A stretch of DNA of 64,000 bases from positions 1 through 64,000 of the forward strand of contig NZ_VIRV01000008.1 in the NCBI RefSeq assembly GCF_019754295.1. Reading direction: 5' to 3'. This stretch comes from Sellimonas caecigallum. GTDB taxonomy: Bacteria; Bacillota; Clostridia; Lachnospirales; Lachnospiraceae. The notes beneath the pieces were generated by a model. It saw only the letters and a list, made by a program, of their open reading frames with translations. It searched no databases and had not been told where the DNA came from. A program made the translations under genes and the position numbers. Below are positions 24,427 to 32,256 of this stretch, in pieces (position 1 is the first letter of the stretch; the number at the start of each line of letters is the position of its first letter).

Positions 24427-25344
24427 ATGAAGAAAGAGACGATCAAAAAAGTGGCCGGAAGGCTTACGGAAAACTACCGGACGGAGGAGCTGTTCATGCC
24501 GAAAAACGGCAGACAGCTCCCGGACAGGAGCAAAGTGATCGATATTTTAAGAGAACTGAAAAATGTGGTATTCCCAGGGTATTTCGGAAAGGACAGCACA
24601 ATGGAGCTGGATGCGTCCTACTATGCGGGGTATCGGCTGAACCATCTGTATGACGCCCTGCGAGACCAGATTGAGATCGCGCTTAAGTACCAGAGAAATG
24701 AGGAGACAGATGAAGAAGTCAAAGACCGTGCAGAACAGGTGACAGATACATTTTTTGACAGGCTTCCGGATATTCAGGAAAGTCTTTTAAAAGATGTGCA
24801 GGCAGGATTTGACGGCGATCCGGCGGCTCAGAGCAAAGAAGAAATCATCTTTTCTTATCCGGGGCTTTTTGCCATTTATGTATACCGGCTCGCGCATGTA
24901 TTATACCAGGAAAAAATACCGTTTATCCCGCGGATCATGTCTGAGTATGCCCACGGAAGAACAGGCATTGACATCAATCCGGGAGCAACGATCGGGGAAT
25001 ATTTCTTTATCGATCACGGTACCGGTATCGTGATCGGGGAGACGACGGTCATCGGCAATAATGTCAAGCTTTATCAGGGGGTAACCCTTGGAGCGCTTTC
25101 AACGAGAAACGGACAGCAGCTGGCGGGGATAAAACGGCATCCTACCATTGAAGACAATGTGACAATTTATTCCAATTCCAGTGTCCTTGGAGGGGAGACC
25201 GTCATCGGCGAACACTGTATCATCGGAGGAAATACGTTCATTACCCGGTCCGTTCCGCCTTATACAAAAGTAAGTGCAAAAAGTCCAGAGCTTGTCTTTA
25301 AGACGCCAAAGGAGAAAAAAGCTATCTGGGAATGGGAAAATTAG
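24427..25344 (+). CDS. Serine O-acetyltransferase (CysE/EpsC-like)
   Basis: Protein of 305 aa, expected to acetylate L-serine with acetyl-CoA for cysteine synthesis. The N-terminal helical region (about 1-165) matches the long EpsC/SatA form. The C-terminal left-handed beta-helix shows hexapeptide repeats: HGRTGIDINPGATIGEYFFIDHG, then VIGETTVIGNNVKLYQGVTLGA and the final NVTIYSNSSVLGGETVIGEHCIIGGN. The catalytic Asp-His region (SEYAHGRTGIDI and IDHGTGIVIGE) is present. Cysteine supply could also feed the selenium/sulfur enzymes further downstream; this is only a pathway link. Confidence 0.85.
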   Translation: MKKETIKKVAGRLTENYRTEELFMPKNGRQLPDRSKVIDILRELKNVVFPGYFGKDSTMELDASYYAGYRLNHLYDALRDQIEIALKYQRNEETDEEVKDRAEQVTDTFFDRLPDIQESLLKDVQAGFDGDPAAQSKEEIIFSYPGLFAIYVYRLAHVLYQEKIPFIPRIMSEYAHGRTGIDINPGATIGEYFFIDHGTGIVIGETTVIGNNVKLYQGVTLGALSTRNGQQLAGIKRHPTIEDNVTIYSNSSVLGGETVIGEHCIIGGNTFITRSVPPYTKVSAKSPELVFKTPKEKKAIWEWEN

Positions 25345-25352
25345 AAACAGAC

Positions 25353-25381
25353 TTTACCGCGCTTATGGAAAGTAGTACAAT
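25353..25381 (+). promoter_or_regulatory. Sigma-A promoter
   Basis: TTTACC (25353-25358), 17-nt spacer, TACAAT (25376-25381), about 33 nt before the ATG of the 52-aa gene. It would drive that gene and the HAD phosphatase. Confidence 0.55.
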
Positions 25382-25413
25382 AAAAGCAGAAAAAGGAAAG
25401 GGAGGATGAAGTT

Positions 25414-25572
25414 ATGGGACAGGAATTGATCACAAAGTTGAAAGAAGTAAAACAGGCACTTGTGAATCTGGATCTCCAGGGGGAAGAATGGGAAGAAAAA
25501 CAGGAAGTCCTCCAAAAGCTGGAAGAAGTTACTTCCTATGTGAAAGATGCAATGGGAAAAGGAATTTTGTAA
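25414..25572 (+). CDS. Small uncharacterised protein (52 aa)
   Basis: Short gene with good support: AAGGGAGG ribosome binding site, ATG 25414, stop TAA at 25570-25572, then the HAD gene ATG one base later. The product is acidic and predicted to be a helical hairpin or coiled coil (LITKLKEVKQALVNLDL and EEKQEVLQKLEEVTSYV). No cysteines, no signal peptide. Tight spacing suggests it is translated and coupled to the HAD gene. Function unknown. Confidence 0.6.
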   Translation: MGQELITKLKEVKQALVNLDLQGEEWEEKQEVLQKLEEVTSYVKDAMGKGIL

Positions 25573-25573
25573 C

Positions 25574-26242
25574 ATGAGACAAAAGATAAAGGCGCTTGTG
25601 TTTGACATGGACGGCTTGCTTTTTGATTCTGAGCGGGTCGTCCAGAAATCGTGGGAAAAGGCTGGAGAAAAACTTGGCTATCTTGGTATCGGGCAGCATA
25701 TTTACAATACTCTGGGATTTAATGTGGTACGCAGGACAGAATATTTCAGGCAAGTATTTGGAGAGACATTTCCGATGGAAGAGTTTAACGAGATGACGCG
25801 GAAGATCTTTCAGGAAATCAAAGAAAAGGAAGGAGTGCCGCTGAAACCGGGGGTAAAAGAGATTCTGGACTTTGGAAAAGGAAGAGGCTGGCGTATGGCG
25901 GTAGCCACATCCTCCAGAAGAGAATACTCCCTGGAGCTTTTGAAAACAGGAGGGATACTCCACTATTTTGATACTGTATTATGCGGAGATATGGTAACGA
26001 AAGCAAAGCCGGACCCGGAGATCTACGAGAAAGCGTGCAGTCTTCTCCATGTCCTTCCGGAAGAAGCGGTAGCCCTAGAGGATTCTCCAAACGGAATCCG
26101 GGCCGCTTTTGCGGCAGGAATGTGCCCGGTCATGGTTCCGGATCTTGTGGAGCCAAACGAAGAAATAAAAAAGCTGTACCAAATAAAAGTAAAGACGCTT
26201 TTGGAAGCGAAGGAAGAACTGAAAAAACTGGCTGACACTTAA
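25574..26242 (+). CDS. HAD superfamily hydrolase (beta-phosphoglucomutase-like)
   Basis: Soluble phosphatase or phosphomutase of 222 aa. HAD motif I FDMDGLLFDSE with nucleophile Asp near residue 11 and general acid two residues later, a four-helix cap (about 18-85), motif II TSS near residue 116, motif III Lys at KAKPDPEIY near residue 145, motif IV LEDSPNGI near residue 170. The cap type matches the PgmB/GPP subgroup; natural substrate not decidable. The start at 25574 follows the small gene stop; an in-frame ATG at 25547 lies within that gene. Confidence 0.82.
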   Translation: MRQKIKALVFDMDGLLFDSERVVQKSWEKAGEKLGYLGIGQHIYNTLGFNVVRRTEYFRQVFGETFPMEEFNEMTRKIFQEIKEKEGVPLKPGVKEILDFGKGRGWRMAVATSSRREYSLELLKTGGILHYFDTVLCGDMVTKAKPDPEIYEKACSLLHVLPEEAVALEDSPNGIRAAFAAGMCPVMVPDLVEPNEEIKKLYQIKVKTLLEAKEELKKLADT

Positions 26243-26269
26243 CATAGATGAAAGTGTCGGCCAGTTTTT
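26223..26269. terminator. Bidirectional terminator
   Basis: An 18-bp stem (beginning AAAAACTGGC, one mismatch, 11-nt loop) with T5 on the plus side and a T run on the minus side. It overlaps the HAD stop codon and also lies beyond the end of the convergent minus-strand gene at 26334, so it can serve both. Confidence 0.8.
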
Positions 26270-26333
26270 GTGGAGAATACTGTGAAAGCTGTTCTGCAGA
26301 CCGGTTGTCCCGTCCGGATGAGGGGAAATCGAC

Positions 26334-26687
26334 TTACGCAGGGAGCCCGGCAAACCGCACGGCGCAGGACTGAAAAGATTCAATCTGACGCTTCAGATCT
26401 TCCTGCTGGATATCCGACAAGGATTCCAGCAAACGATCCTGTGAATCGCGGACAGCGGCCGCGTTGAACGGAGGTATGAGTGCGAAATCACTGTACGCCC
26501 GAAGTCTCTGAAAATAGAGGTTCAGCTCCGGGGAGTCTTTTTCTTTCAGTGAAAGCTCGTACATGAAGTGTGTATCCGAGGCGTCCGTATTTTCACATTT
26601 CAGACAGATCCACTTCCCGAGATAGTAGTATTCACTTCCGATCCTGTATAGAAATCCCGGGCGGGATATAAAATCTGTATGGTTCAT
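26334..26687 (-). CDS. Uncharacterised protein (117 aa)
   Basis: Not recognised. Soluble 117-aa protein, no membrane segment; aromatic-rich N-terminus (SEYYYLGKWICLKC) containing a CLKC motif, then a helical C-terminal half (DRLLESLSDIQQEDLKRQ). Good GGAAGGGAGG ribosome binding site on the minus strand. It lies 25 nt downstream of nagA in the same direction and is probably the last gene of that transcript. Confidence 0.6.
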   Translation of the reverse strand: MNHTDFISRPGFLYRIGSEYYYLGKWICLKCENTDASDTHFMYELSLKEKDSPELNLYFQRLRAYSDFALIPPFNAAAVRDSQDRLLESLSDIQQEDLKRQIESFQSCAVRFAGLPA

Positions 26688-26712
26688 GGCAGTTCCTCCC
26701 TTCCAGATTGTA

Positions 26713-27834
26713 TCAGCCGTTTAAAATCACTTGTTTTAAAGAAAGATCCTCGTTCAAAAGTACAAGATTTGCAATCTTGCCAGGGGCGATGCTTCCATAT
26801 CGGTCGTCAAGATGAAGTGCGCGGGCAGGATTGATCGTGGCACATCCGACGGCATCTTCCAGTGGGATGCCCATTTCTTTTACAGCTGTACGCATACAGT
26901 CGGCAAGATTTGTGACAGATCCGGCCAGGGCGCCGTTGGAAGTCAGGGTTGCATGTTTTCCTTTTACTGTCACATCCAGGCCGCCAAGTGTATAGGAACC
27001 GTCCGGCATGCCGGTGGCGCGCATACTGTCGCTGATCAGACAGATCCTGTCTGCGCCCATCATTGCAAACGCAGCACGCACCATGGATGGATGGATGTGC
27101 ACGCCGTCACAGATCAGTTCGGCAAAGACATGTTTGCTGTCAAATACGGCACCGACCACTCCAGGTTCTCTGTGGGTAAATGCAGGCATGGCGTTAAAAA
27201 GGTGGACAGCATGGCAAGCTCCGGCATCATAAGCCGCTTTTGCGGCATCATAAGATGCATTGGTATGTGCAAGAGAGACAGAAACTTCATCTTTGACATC
27301 GCGGATGAAGTCGAGAGTCTTTTCTGTGTTGCGTTCCGGGGCTACTCCGATGAATTTTATAAGCCCGCCGGCTGCTTCTTGGAATTCGCGGAAGATGTTC
27401 TCATCACAAGTAATGATATTGCGTGCATCCTGGGCGCCTTTTTTCTCCACGCTGATGAACGGACCTTCCATGTTCAGCCCGGCCAGATGGGCGCCGCTTT
27501 CATTTTTGTATGCCGCAGCGGTAGAAAGCACTTCCTTCAGTTCCTCTACCGGAAGGGTCATGGTAGCAGGGCAGATCGTGGTCACACCGATGGAGGCTTC
27601 GTACTCTGCGATCGTACGGATCGCTTCCGGATCATTGTCGCACACATCAGCGCCTTTGCATCCGTGAAAATGGATATCGATCAGCCCCGGGATGGCGTAG
27701 GCGCCTTCGCCGTCGATCACTTCGGATGTATCAGAAACAGCTTCCTGAAACAGGCCGTTTTCAATATAGATTTCCCCGTCACGGAAAATCTTGTCTTCGC
27801 CATATACTTTTACATTTTTTATGATCATTTTCAA
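26713..27834 (-). CDS. nagA: N-acetylglucosamine-6-phosphate deacetylase
   Basis: Amidohydrolase of 373 aa that removes acetate from GlcNAc-6-phosphate to give glucosamine-6-phosphate. Motifs: metal-site IDIHFHG near residue 52, the Glu ligand in MEGPFIS near residue 121, a SLAHTNA segment near residue 188, HLFNAMPAF near residue 209 and ISDSMRATGMPDG with the catalytic Asp near residue 266. Downstream of nagB on the same strand, completing GlcNAc-6-P to fructose-6-P. The intervening hairpin may reduce its transcription. Confidence 0.92.
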   Translation of the reverse strand: MKMIIKNVKVYGEDKIFRDGEIYIENGLFQEAVSDTSEVIDGEGAYAIPGLIDIHFHGCKGADVCDNDPEAIRTIAEYEASIGVTTICPATMTLPVEELKEVLSTAAAYKNESGAHLAGLNMEGPFISVEKKGAQDARNIITCDENIFREFQEAAGGLIKFIGVAPERNTEKTLDFIRDVKDEVSVSLAHTNASYDAAKAAYDAGACHAVHLFNAMPAFTHREPGVVGAVFDSKHVFAELICDGVHIHPSMVRAAFAMMGADRICLISDSMRATGMPDGSYTLGGLDVTVKGKHATLTSNGALAGSVTNLADCMRTAVKEMGIPLEDAVGCATINPARALHLDDRYGSIAPGKIANLVLLNEDLSLKQVILNG

Positions 27835-27911
27835 AATCTCCTTTTATTTAAACTTTTTAAAATGCGCTCCCAGACAGATGTCCGGGATAGAAAACTCATT
27901 GCGCAGAAAGG

Positions 27912-27954
27912 AAAGGATGCGGCAAAACAGGATTTCCATGTTGCCGCATCCTTT
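27912..27954 (-). terminator. Hairpin between nagB and nagA
   Basis: A 14-bp perfect stem (AAAGGATGCGGCAA with TTGCCGCATCCTTT, 15-nt loop) right after the nagB stop. The minus-strand tail is only moderately T-rich, so partial termination or mRNA 3'-end protection is plausible. Confidence 0.65.
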
Positions 27955-27963
27955 TGCTATGGT

Positions 27964-28695
27964 CTAATGAGGAATTTTTGAAAAAGCTGCCTTGTCGCCG
28001 ACGATTGTCACGTCCGGATGGAACTGCAGAATGGATGCAGGTACCTCTGGTGTAACAGGGCCAAAGAAAGCTTTTGCCACGATATCTGCTTTGTCTTCGC
28101 CGCTTACGACAAGCAGGATCTTTTTCGCGCGCATAATCGTGCCGATTCCCATTGTGTAAGCCTGTCTAGGTACATCATCAGCGGAAGCAAAAAAACGTTT
28201 ATTTGCCTCGATAGTGCTTTCCTGGAGATCTACACAATGCGTAGCCTGCGGGAAATCACAAGCAGGTTCATTGAAGCCGATATGTCCGTTGTGGCCAAGG
28301 CCGAGAAGCTGAAGATCGACTCCGCCGAGGGAAGCGATCACTTCTTCATAATGTGCACATTCTGTCTCACTGTCTTCTTTTGTTCCATCTGGAATGTTTG
28401 TGTTTTCCGGGCAGATATTGACATGGTCGAAGAGATTCTCATGCATGAAATAGTAGTAGCTCTGGTCATTATCGCGTGTAAGACCTTTGTACTCATCAAG
28501 GTTGGCAGTTTTTACCTGTGAGAAATCAAGATCTCCATTTTCATACTTTTCAATCAGGCGTTTGTATGTGCCCACCGGAGAAGAACCGGTAGCAAGGCCG
28601 AGGACACAGTCCGGCTTTGTCACGATCTGGGCAGCGATGATATTTGCTGCTCTCTGGCTTAATGCATCATAATCTTTTTCTTCATAAAATTTCAT
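27964..28695 (-). CDS. nagB: Glucosamine-6-phosphate deaminase
   Basis: Isomerase-deaminase of 243 aa converting glucosamine-6-phosphate to fructose-6-phosphate and ammonia. Motifs: phosphate-binding GLATGSSPVGTYKRL near residue 36, the catalytic Asp region NLDEYKGL near residue 69, and GLGHNGHIGFNEP with the catalytic His near residue 140. The start at 28695 is chosen from the GGGGGATC site upstream and family length; a longer reading to 28914 extends into an unrelated leader. A -10-like TATACT on the minus strand (28728-28733) may mark its promoter. Confidence 0.92.
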   Translation of the reverse strand: MKFYEEKDYDALSQRAANIIAAQIVTKPDCVLGLATGSSPVGTYKRLIEKYENGDLDFSQVKTANLDEYKGLTRDNDQSYYYFMHENLFDHVNICPENTNIPDGTKEDSETECAHYEEVIASLGGVDLQLLGLGHNGHIGFNEPACDFPQATHCVDLQESTIEANKRFFASADDVPRQAYTMGIGTIMRAKKILLVVSGEDKADIVAKAFFGPVTPEVPASILQFHPDVTIVGDKAAFSKIPH

Positions 28696-28756
28696 TTTTT
28701 CAGATCCCCCTTTAGAATGATACTTACAGTATAGCATATATATTTTGAATGTACTT

Positions 28757-29350
28757 TCAGAAAGAAAATTTTTCAAAATATTCCGGCAGATGAAAATCCG
28801 GAGACTCGGAAATGATCGGTGCAAAAGAAGCGTAATGTTCCAACGGCGGAGTCTCTGAAATCTTGTAAAAATTCGCGGAAAATGTCCGTTCCTGGAGGAA
28901 GCGGTCTGTCCCATAAACGTCTTTCAGAAGCGTGATGGGAAGGCGGAAAGAAGCTTCCCAGAAACCAGGGGATATGTTTGCGCGAAGATCTACCATCTGG
29001 CATTGGTGCGGAGTAAACAGAACCCGCCCGAAGCGGCTTCTTCCGTGCATAGCCAGTAAGGCACCGTTTGCATTGAATTCGATATTGATATAAGGCTCGT
29101 CATCTGCTCCGAAGAGAAAAAATGCCTCCATCGCGCTGTCTTTGTACACTGGAGAGCCGTTTTCCGTATAGGTGCACAGAGGATCCGCTTCTTCACAGCG
29201 CATGGAAATGTAAAATCCATCATTCTCTATGAACCCGATCTTGCCGGCTGTCCTTGGAATCGATTTGGTTCCCCACAGAAGATGGGTAAGTTCGAAAGCT
29301 GTCCCATTTTCCGGGAGATGCTCCGGGGATGAGATTGTATGTACTTTCAT
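28757..29350 (-). CDS. CBM9-like / DOMON-fold carbohydrate-binding family protein
   Basis: Protein of 197 aa matching the stand-alone 'carbohydrate-binding family 9-like' pattern: an internal YINIEFNANGALL segment, a sandwich-fold middle with RANISPGFWEASFRLP, and the family-typical C-terminal FHLPEYFEKF. No signal peptide, so cytoplasmic and not a secreted CBM. Its start codon directly follows the stop of the upstream methyltransferase gene (TAGATG), implying coupled translation. Biochemical role unknown. Confidence 0.65.
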   Translation of the reverse strand: MKVHTISSPEHLPENGTAFELTHLLWGTKSIPRTAGKIGFIENDGFYISMRCEEADPLCTYTENGSPVYKDSAMEAFFLFGADDEPYINIEFNANGALLAMHGRSRFGRVLFTPHQCQMVDLRANISPGFWEASFRLPITLLKDVYGTDRFLQERTFSANFYKISETPPLEHYASFAPIISESPDFHLPEYFEKFSF

Positions 29351-30211
29351 CTATCTGGACTCCCACCTTCCGCTGGCGCCGCACGGCAGGACAAGTCCGT
29401 TTGCGGATACCGGGAGGCCAATTTCCTGCGCATCCACATGTCCGTCTCTTCCTTTGAGTTCCGTACTGAGCATATAGGTAAGGACGGAAGGGGCAAGTCC
29501 GGTTGTGTAAGAGTTGATCAAAAAGAAGAGAGCGTCGTCCGAGAGGATTTCAGTACATCTCTTGATCAGCGGATGAATGGCATCCTCGATTTTCCAGATT
29601 TCGCCTTTTGGTCCCCGACCGTAGGAAGGAGGATCCATGATGATGGCATCATAATGATTGCCGCGGCGAATCTCACGCTCAACGAATTTCATACAATCAT
29701 CTACAAGCCAGCGGATAGGGGCGTCCGAAAGTCCGGAAGAAGCGGCATTTTCTTTGGCCCATGTGACCATTCCTTTTGACGCATCCACATGGGTAACATG
29801 TGCGCCTGCCGCTGCGGCAGCCAAAGTTGCACCTCCAGTATAGGCAAAAAGATTCAGTACTTTGACCGGGCGTCCGGCTGTGCGGATTTTCTCAGAAAAC
29901 CAGTCCCAGTTTACTGCCTGTTCCGGGAAGAGCCCAGTATGCTTGAAGCTGAATGGCTTCAGATTAAAAGTAAGGTTTTTATAATGTATCTGCCACTGTT
30001 TCGGCAGATCGATAAATTCCCATTCACCGCCCCCTTTTTTGCTGCGATGATAACGGGCGTTCGGACGCCTCCAACCTTTGTGAGTCTTTTCCGTATTCCA
30101 GATGACCTGAGGGTCCGGACGGACAAGGAGAAAGTCCCCCCATCGCTCCAGCTTTTCTCCGCCGGAGCAGTCAATCACTTCATATTCTTTCCAACCGTCT
30201 GCAATCCACAT
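29351..30211 (-). CDS. Class I SAM-dependent methyltransferase (RlmI/RlmK-like)
   Basis: Protein of 286 aa. The AdoMet-binding core starts near residue 120 with LNLFAYTGGATLAAAAAGA (motif I) and an HVDAS acidic residue after the next strand. The catalytic-region motif IIMDPPSYGRG is near residue 195, of the type used by rRNA methyltransferases. The N-terminal part (about 1-110) is shorter than in RlmI and lacks an obvious PUA domain. Likely an RNA methyltransferase. A good minus-strand promoter lies at 30245-30273. Confidence 0.78.
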   Translation of the reverse strand: MWIADGWKEYEVIDCSGGEKLERWGDFLLVRPDPQVIWNTEKTHKGWRRPNARYHRSKKGGGEWEFIDLPKQWQIHYKNLTFNLKPFSFKHTGLFPEQAVNWDWFSEKIRTAGRPVKVLNLFAYTGGATLAAAAAGAHVTHVDASKGMVTWAKENAASSGLSDAPIRWLVDDCMKFVEREIRRGNHYDAIIMDPPSYGRGPKGEIWKIEDAIHPLIKRCTEILSDDALFFLINSYTTGLAPSVLTYMLSTELKGRDGHVDAQEIGLPVSANGLVLPCGASGRWESR

Positions 30212-30244
30212 AAAACGAATCCTTTCTTTTCTTTAGTAGGTTTC

Positions 30245-30273
30245 ATTATAGCAGTTATAAAAAGAAAGCTCAA
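30245..30273 (-). promoter_or_regulatory. Sigma-A promoter, minus strand
   Basis: On the minus strand: TTGAGC (30273-30268), 17-nt spacer, TATAAT (30250-30245), placed to drive the methyltransferase gene starting at 30211 and perhaps the CBM9-like gene. Confidence 0.75.
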
Positions 30274-30322
30274 TATTGATTTTATCTATGAATACTATAG
30301 AAAAAAGTGATTGGAAAATCCG

Positions 30323-30351
30323 TTTACCCTTCTTTTGCGAAGTGTTAAAAT
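30323..30351 (+). promoter_or_regulatory. Sigma-A promoter for yedF
   Basis: TTTACC (30323-30328), 17-nt spacer, TAAAAT (30346-30351), about 54 nt before the yedF ATG; divergent from the minus-strand promoter at 30245. Confidence 0.6.
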
Positions 30352-30405
30352 AAAACCAGTGTATAAATCCAAATATGAACGAAAAATCGAAAGGCGGAAC
30401 AAATT

Positions 30406-31011
30406 ATGATAAAAGTAAATGCGATCGGAGATAACTGCCCGATTCCGGTAATCAAGACCAAAAATGCGATGAAAGAACTGAAAGGCCCGGACACGATCGA
30501 AGTGTTGGTGGACAATGAGATCGCAGTGCAGAATGTGACAAAGATGGCGCAGGCATCCGGCGGAAAAGTTACATCCGAGAAGACTGCGGAAAAAGAGTAC
30601 CGGATTCTGATTGAGATGGAGGGAACTCCGGAGAAAGAAGAAGGGGAAGAAGTGTCCTGCATGCCTGATAAGAGGGGAGATATGATCGTGGTTGTATCTT
30701 CCGACAAGATGGGAAACGGAAATGATGAACTTGGGAAGGTCCTGATGAAGGGATTTCTTTTTGCTGTAACACAACTTGAAGAACTTCCGAAGACAATGCT
30801 TTTCTATAATGGGGGAGCGACGCTTACAACGGAGGAATCAGATTCTCTGGAAGATCTGAAAAACCTTGAAGCTCAAGGGGTTGAGATCATGACCTGTGGG
30901 ACATGCCTTGACTACTATGGATTGAAAGAAAAGCTTGCTGTTGGCGGCGTCACAAATATGTACAGTATCGTTGAAACAATGGCAAATGCGGGGAAAATCA
31001 TAAGGCCATAA
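30406..31011 (+). CDS. yedF: YedF-like sulfurtransferase-like selenium metabolism protein
   Basis: Protein of 201 aa with two joined parts: a TusA/SirA-like N-terminal domain (about 1-72) with the CPIPVIK active-site motif (Cys11), and a C-terminal DsrE-like domain (about 85-200) containing TCGTCLDYYGLKEKL. This fusion is the family known as 'selenium metabolism protein YedF', consistently found with selD in selenium-using anaerobes. It probably handles persulfide or selenide species; biochemistry is not established. A terminator follows, so it is its own unit next to selD. Confidence 0.85.
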   Translation: MIKVNAIGDNCPIPVIKTKNAMKELKGPDTIEVLVDNEIAVQNVTKMAQASGGKVTSEKTAEKEYRILIEMEGTPEKEEGEEVSCMPDKRGDMIVVVSSDKMGNGNDELGKVLMKGFLFAVTQLEELPKTMLFYNGGATLTTEESDSLEDLKNLEAQGVEIMTCGTCLDYYGLKEKLAVGGVTNMYSIVETMANAGKIIRP

Positions 31012-31047
31012 GAGCGTCCGCTGCGGACAGCTGCGTGAGACAAAAAG

Positions 31048-31081
31048 AAGGTGCAGGGGAAAGTTACTTCTGCACCTTTTT
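31048..31081 (+). terminator. Terminator after yedF
   Basis: AAGGTGCAG pairs with CTGCACCTT (9 bp, 13-nt loop) followed by T5. The selD promoter begins immediately after. Confidence 0.8.
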
Positions 31082-31082
31082 A

Positions 31083-31110
31083 TTGCACTTTGTCAGGTTT
31101 ATGGTATAAT
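31083..31110 (+). promoter_or_regulatory. Sigma-A promoter for selD operon
   Basis: TTGCAC (31083-31088), 16-nt spacer, perfect TATAAT (31105-31110) with TGG in front (extended -10). It would start a selD-selA-selB-lysR transcript with a leader of about 50 nt. Confidence 0.75.
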
Positions 31111-31169
31111 AAAAAAGTTATAAATATTTTCTATAAGTCAGTACACGATGTTTGGAAAGGAGTGGGGAA

Positions 31170-32219
31170 ATGATGAAAGATGTTAAGCTGACTCAGATGA
31201 CTAAGACTGCGGGGTGAGCGGCCAAAATAGGTCCGGAGACCCTTGCCCAGGTACTGGGCAAGCTGCCGAAATTTCAGGATGATAATCTTCTGGTAGGAAT
31301 CGAGACATCAGATGATGCAGCTATTTACAAGATCACGGATGATATCGCAATGATCCAGACTGTCGATTTTTTCACTCCGATCGTGGACGATCCGTATATG
31401 TTCGGACAGATTGCAGCGGCCAATTCACTGAGTGATGTGTGGGCCATGGGTGGAGAGCCGAAAGTTGCTTTGAATATCGTAGGATTCCCGAACTGCCTGG
31501 ATCCGTCGATCCTGGGAGAAATCCTCAGAGGAGGGGCGGATAAGGTAAAGGAGGCGGGAGCGGTGCTCGTGGGCGGGCATACGATCCAGGATGATGAGCC
31601 GAAATACGGGCTTTGCGTGTCAGGTTTTGTGCATCCGCAAAAGATATTCAAAAATTACGGGTGCAGGCCTGGAGACAAGCTGATCCTCACAAAACAGATC
31701 GGAAATGGTATTGTAAACACGGCCATCAAGGCTGATATGGCGTCCGCACGTGCGATCCGGGAAGCGGAGATCGTCATGTCTTCCCTGAATAAAAAGGCGA
31801 AAGAAGTGGTAGACAGATATGACGTCTCGGCATGTACCGATGTGACCGGATTTGGACTTCTTGGACATGGAGCAGAGATGGCGACGGCAAGCAATGTCTG
31901 CTTTGATCTTATGCTCTCGAATATCCCGTATTTTGAAGATGCGGTTTCCTATGCCAAGATGGGGCTTATACCGGCGGGAGCATACAAAAACCGGCAGCAT
32001 TCCGGGAAATATGTAGACGTGGGAAAGGCGGAAGAATACGAGGTGGATCTCCTCTACGATCCGCAGACGTCAGGGGGACTCCTGATCAGTGTCGCACCTG
32101 ATCAGGCAGACGCAGTAATGGAAGATTTTGAAAAAAAAGGAATGGATACCAAAGTTGCGGTAATCGGGGAAGTAAGAGAAAAAGATCCGGACGATATGAC
32201 TTTTATCCGGCTCTTATAA
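31170..32219 (+). CDS. selD: Selenide, water dikinase, a selenoprotein with in-frame UGA
   Basis: Makes selenophosphate from selenide and ATP, the selenium donor for Sec-tRNA. The reading frame runs through a TGA at 31215-31217, read as selenocysteine (residue 16), in the context KTAGUAAKIG. This is the known active-site position that is Cys or Sec in SelD. Counting Sec, 349 aa, the usual size. Further motifs: GGEPKVALNIVGFPN, VGGHTIQDDEPKYG and VTGFGLLGH. A stable hairpin follows the UGA. Two tandem ATGs (31170, 31173) follow GGAAAGGAG; the first is used here. Stopping at the TGA would leave a 15-residue peptide. Confidence 0.93.
31215..31262 (+). promoter_or_regulatory. Sec UGA and bSECIS-like hairpin of selD
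   Basis: TGA at 31215-31217 and, 24 nt after it, a perfect 9-bp stem CTTGCCCAG / CTGGGCAAG with a GTA loop beginning with G (31242-31262). Position and loop-initial G agree with bacterial SECIS elements recognised by SelB. Confidence 0.8.
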
Positions 32220-32256
32220 AACATACTCCGTGTGCGCGCTCTGGATGGGAAAGAAG

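Noticed and set aside
26812-27981. 389-aa open frame on the plus strand
   Set aside because: It is antisense to nagA and nagB, which carry clear catalytic motifs; it has no family-like sequence and no ribosome binding site.
31170-31217. selD as a gene interrupted by a nonsense mutation
   Set aside because: The TGA is at the family's Sec/Cys position, a bSECIS-like hairpin follows, and selA, selB and tRNA-Sec are nearby.
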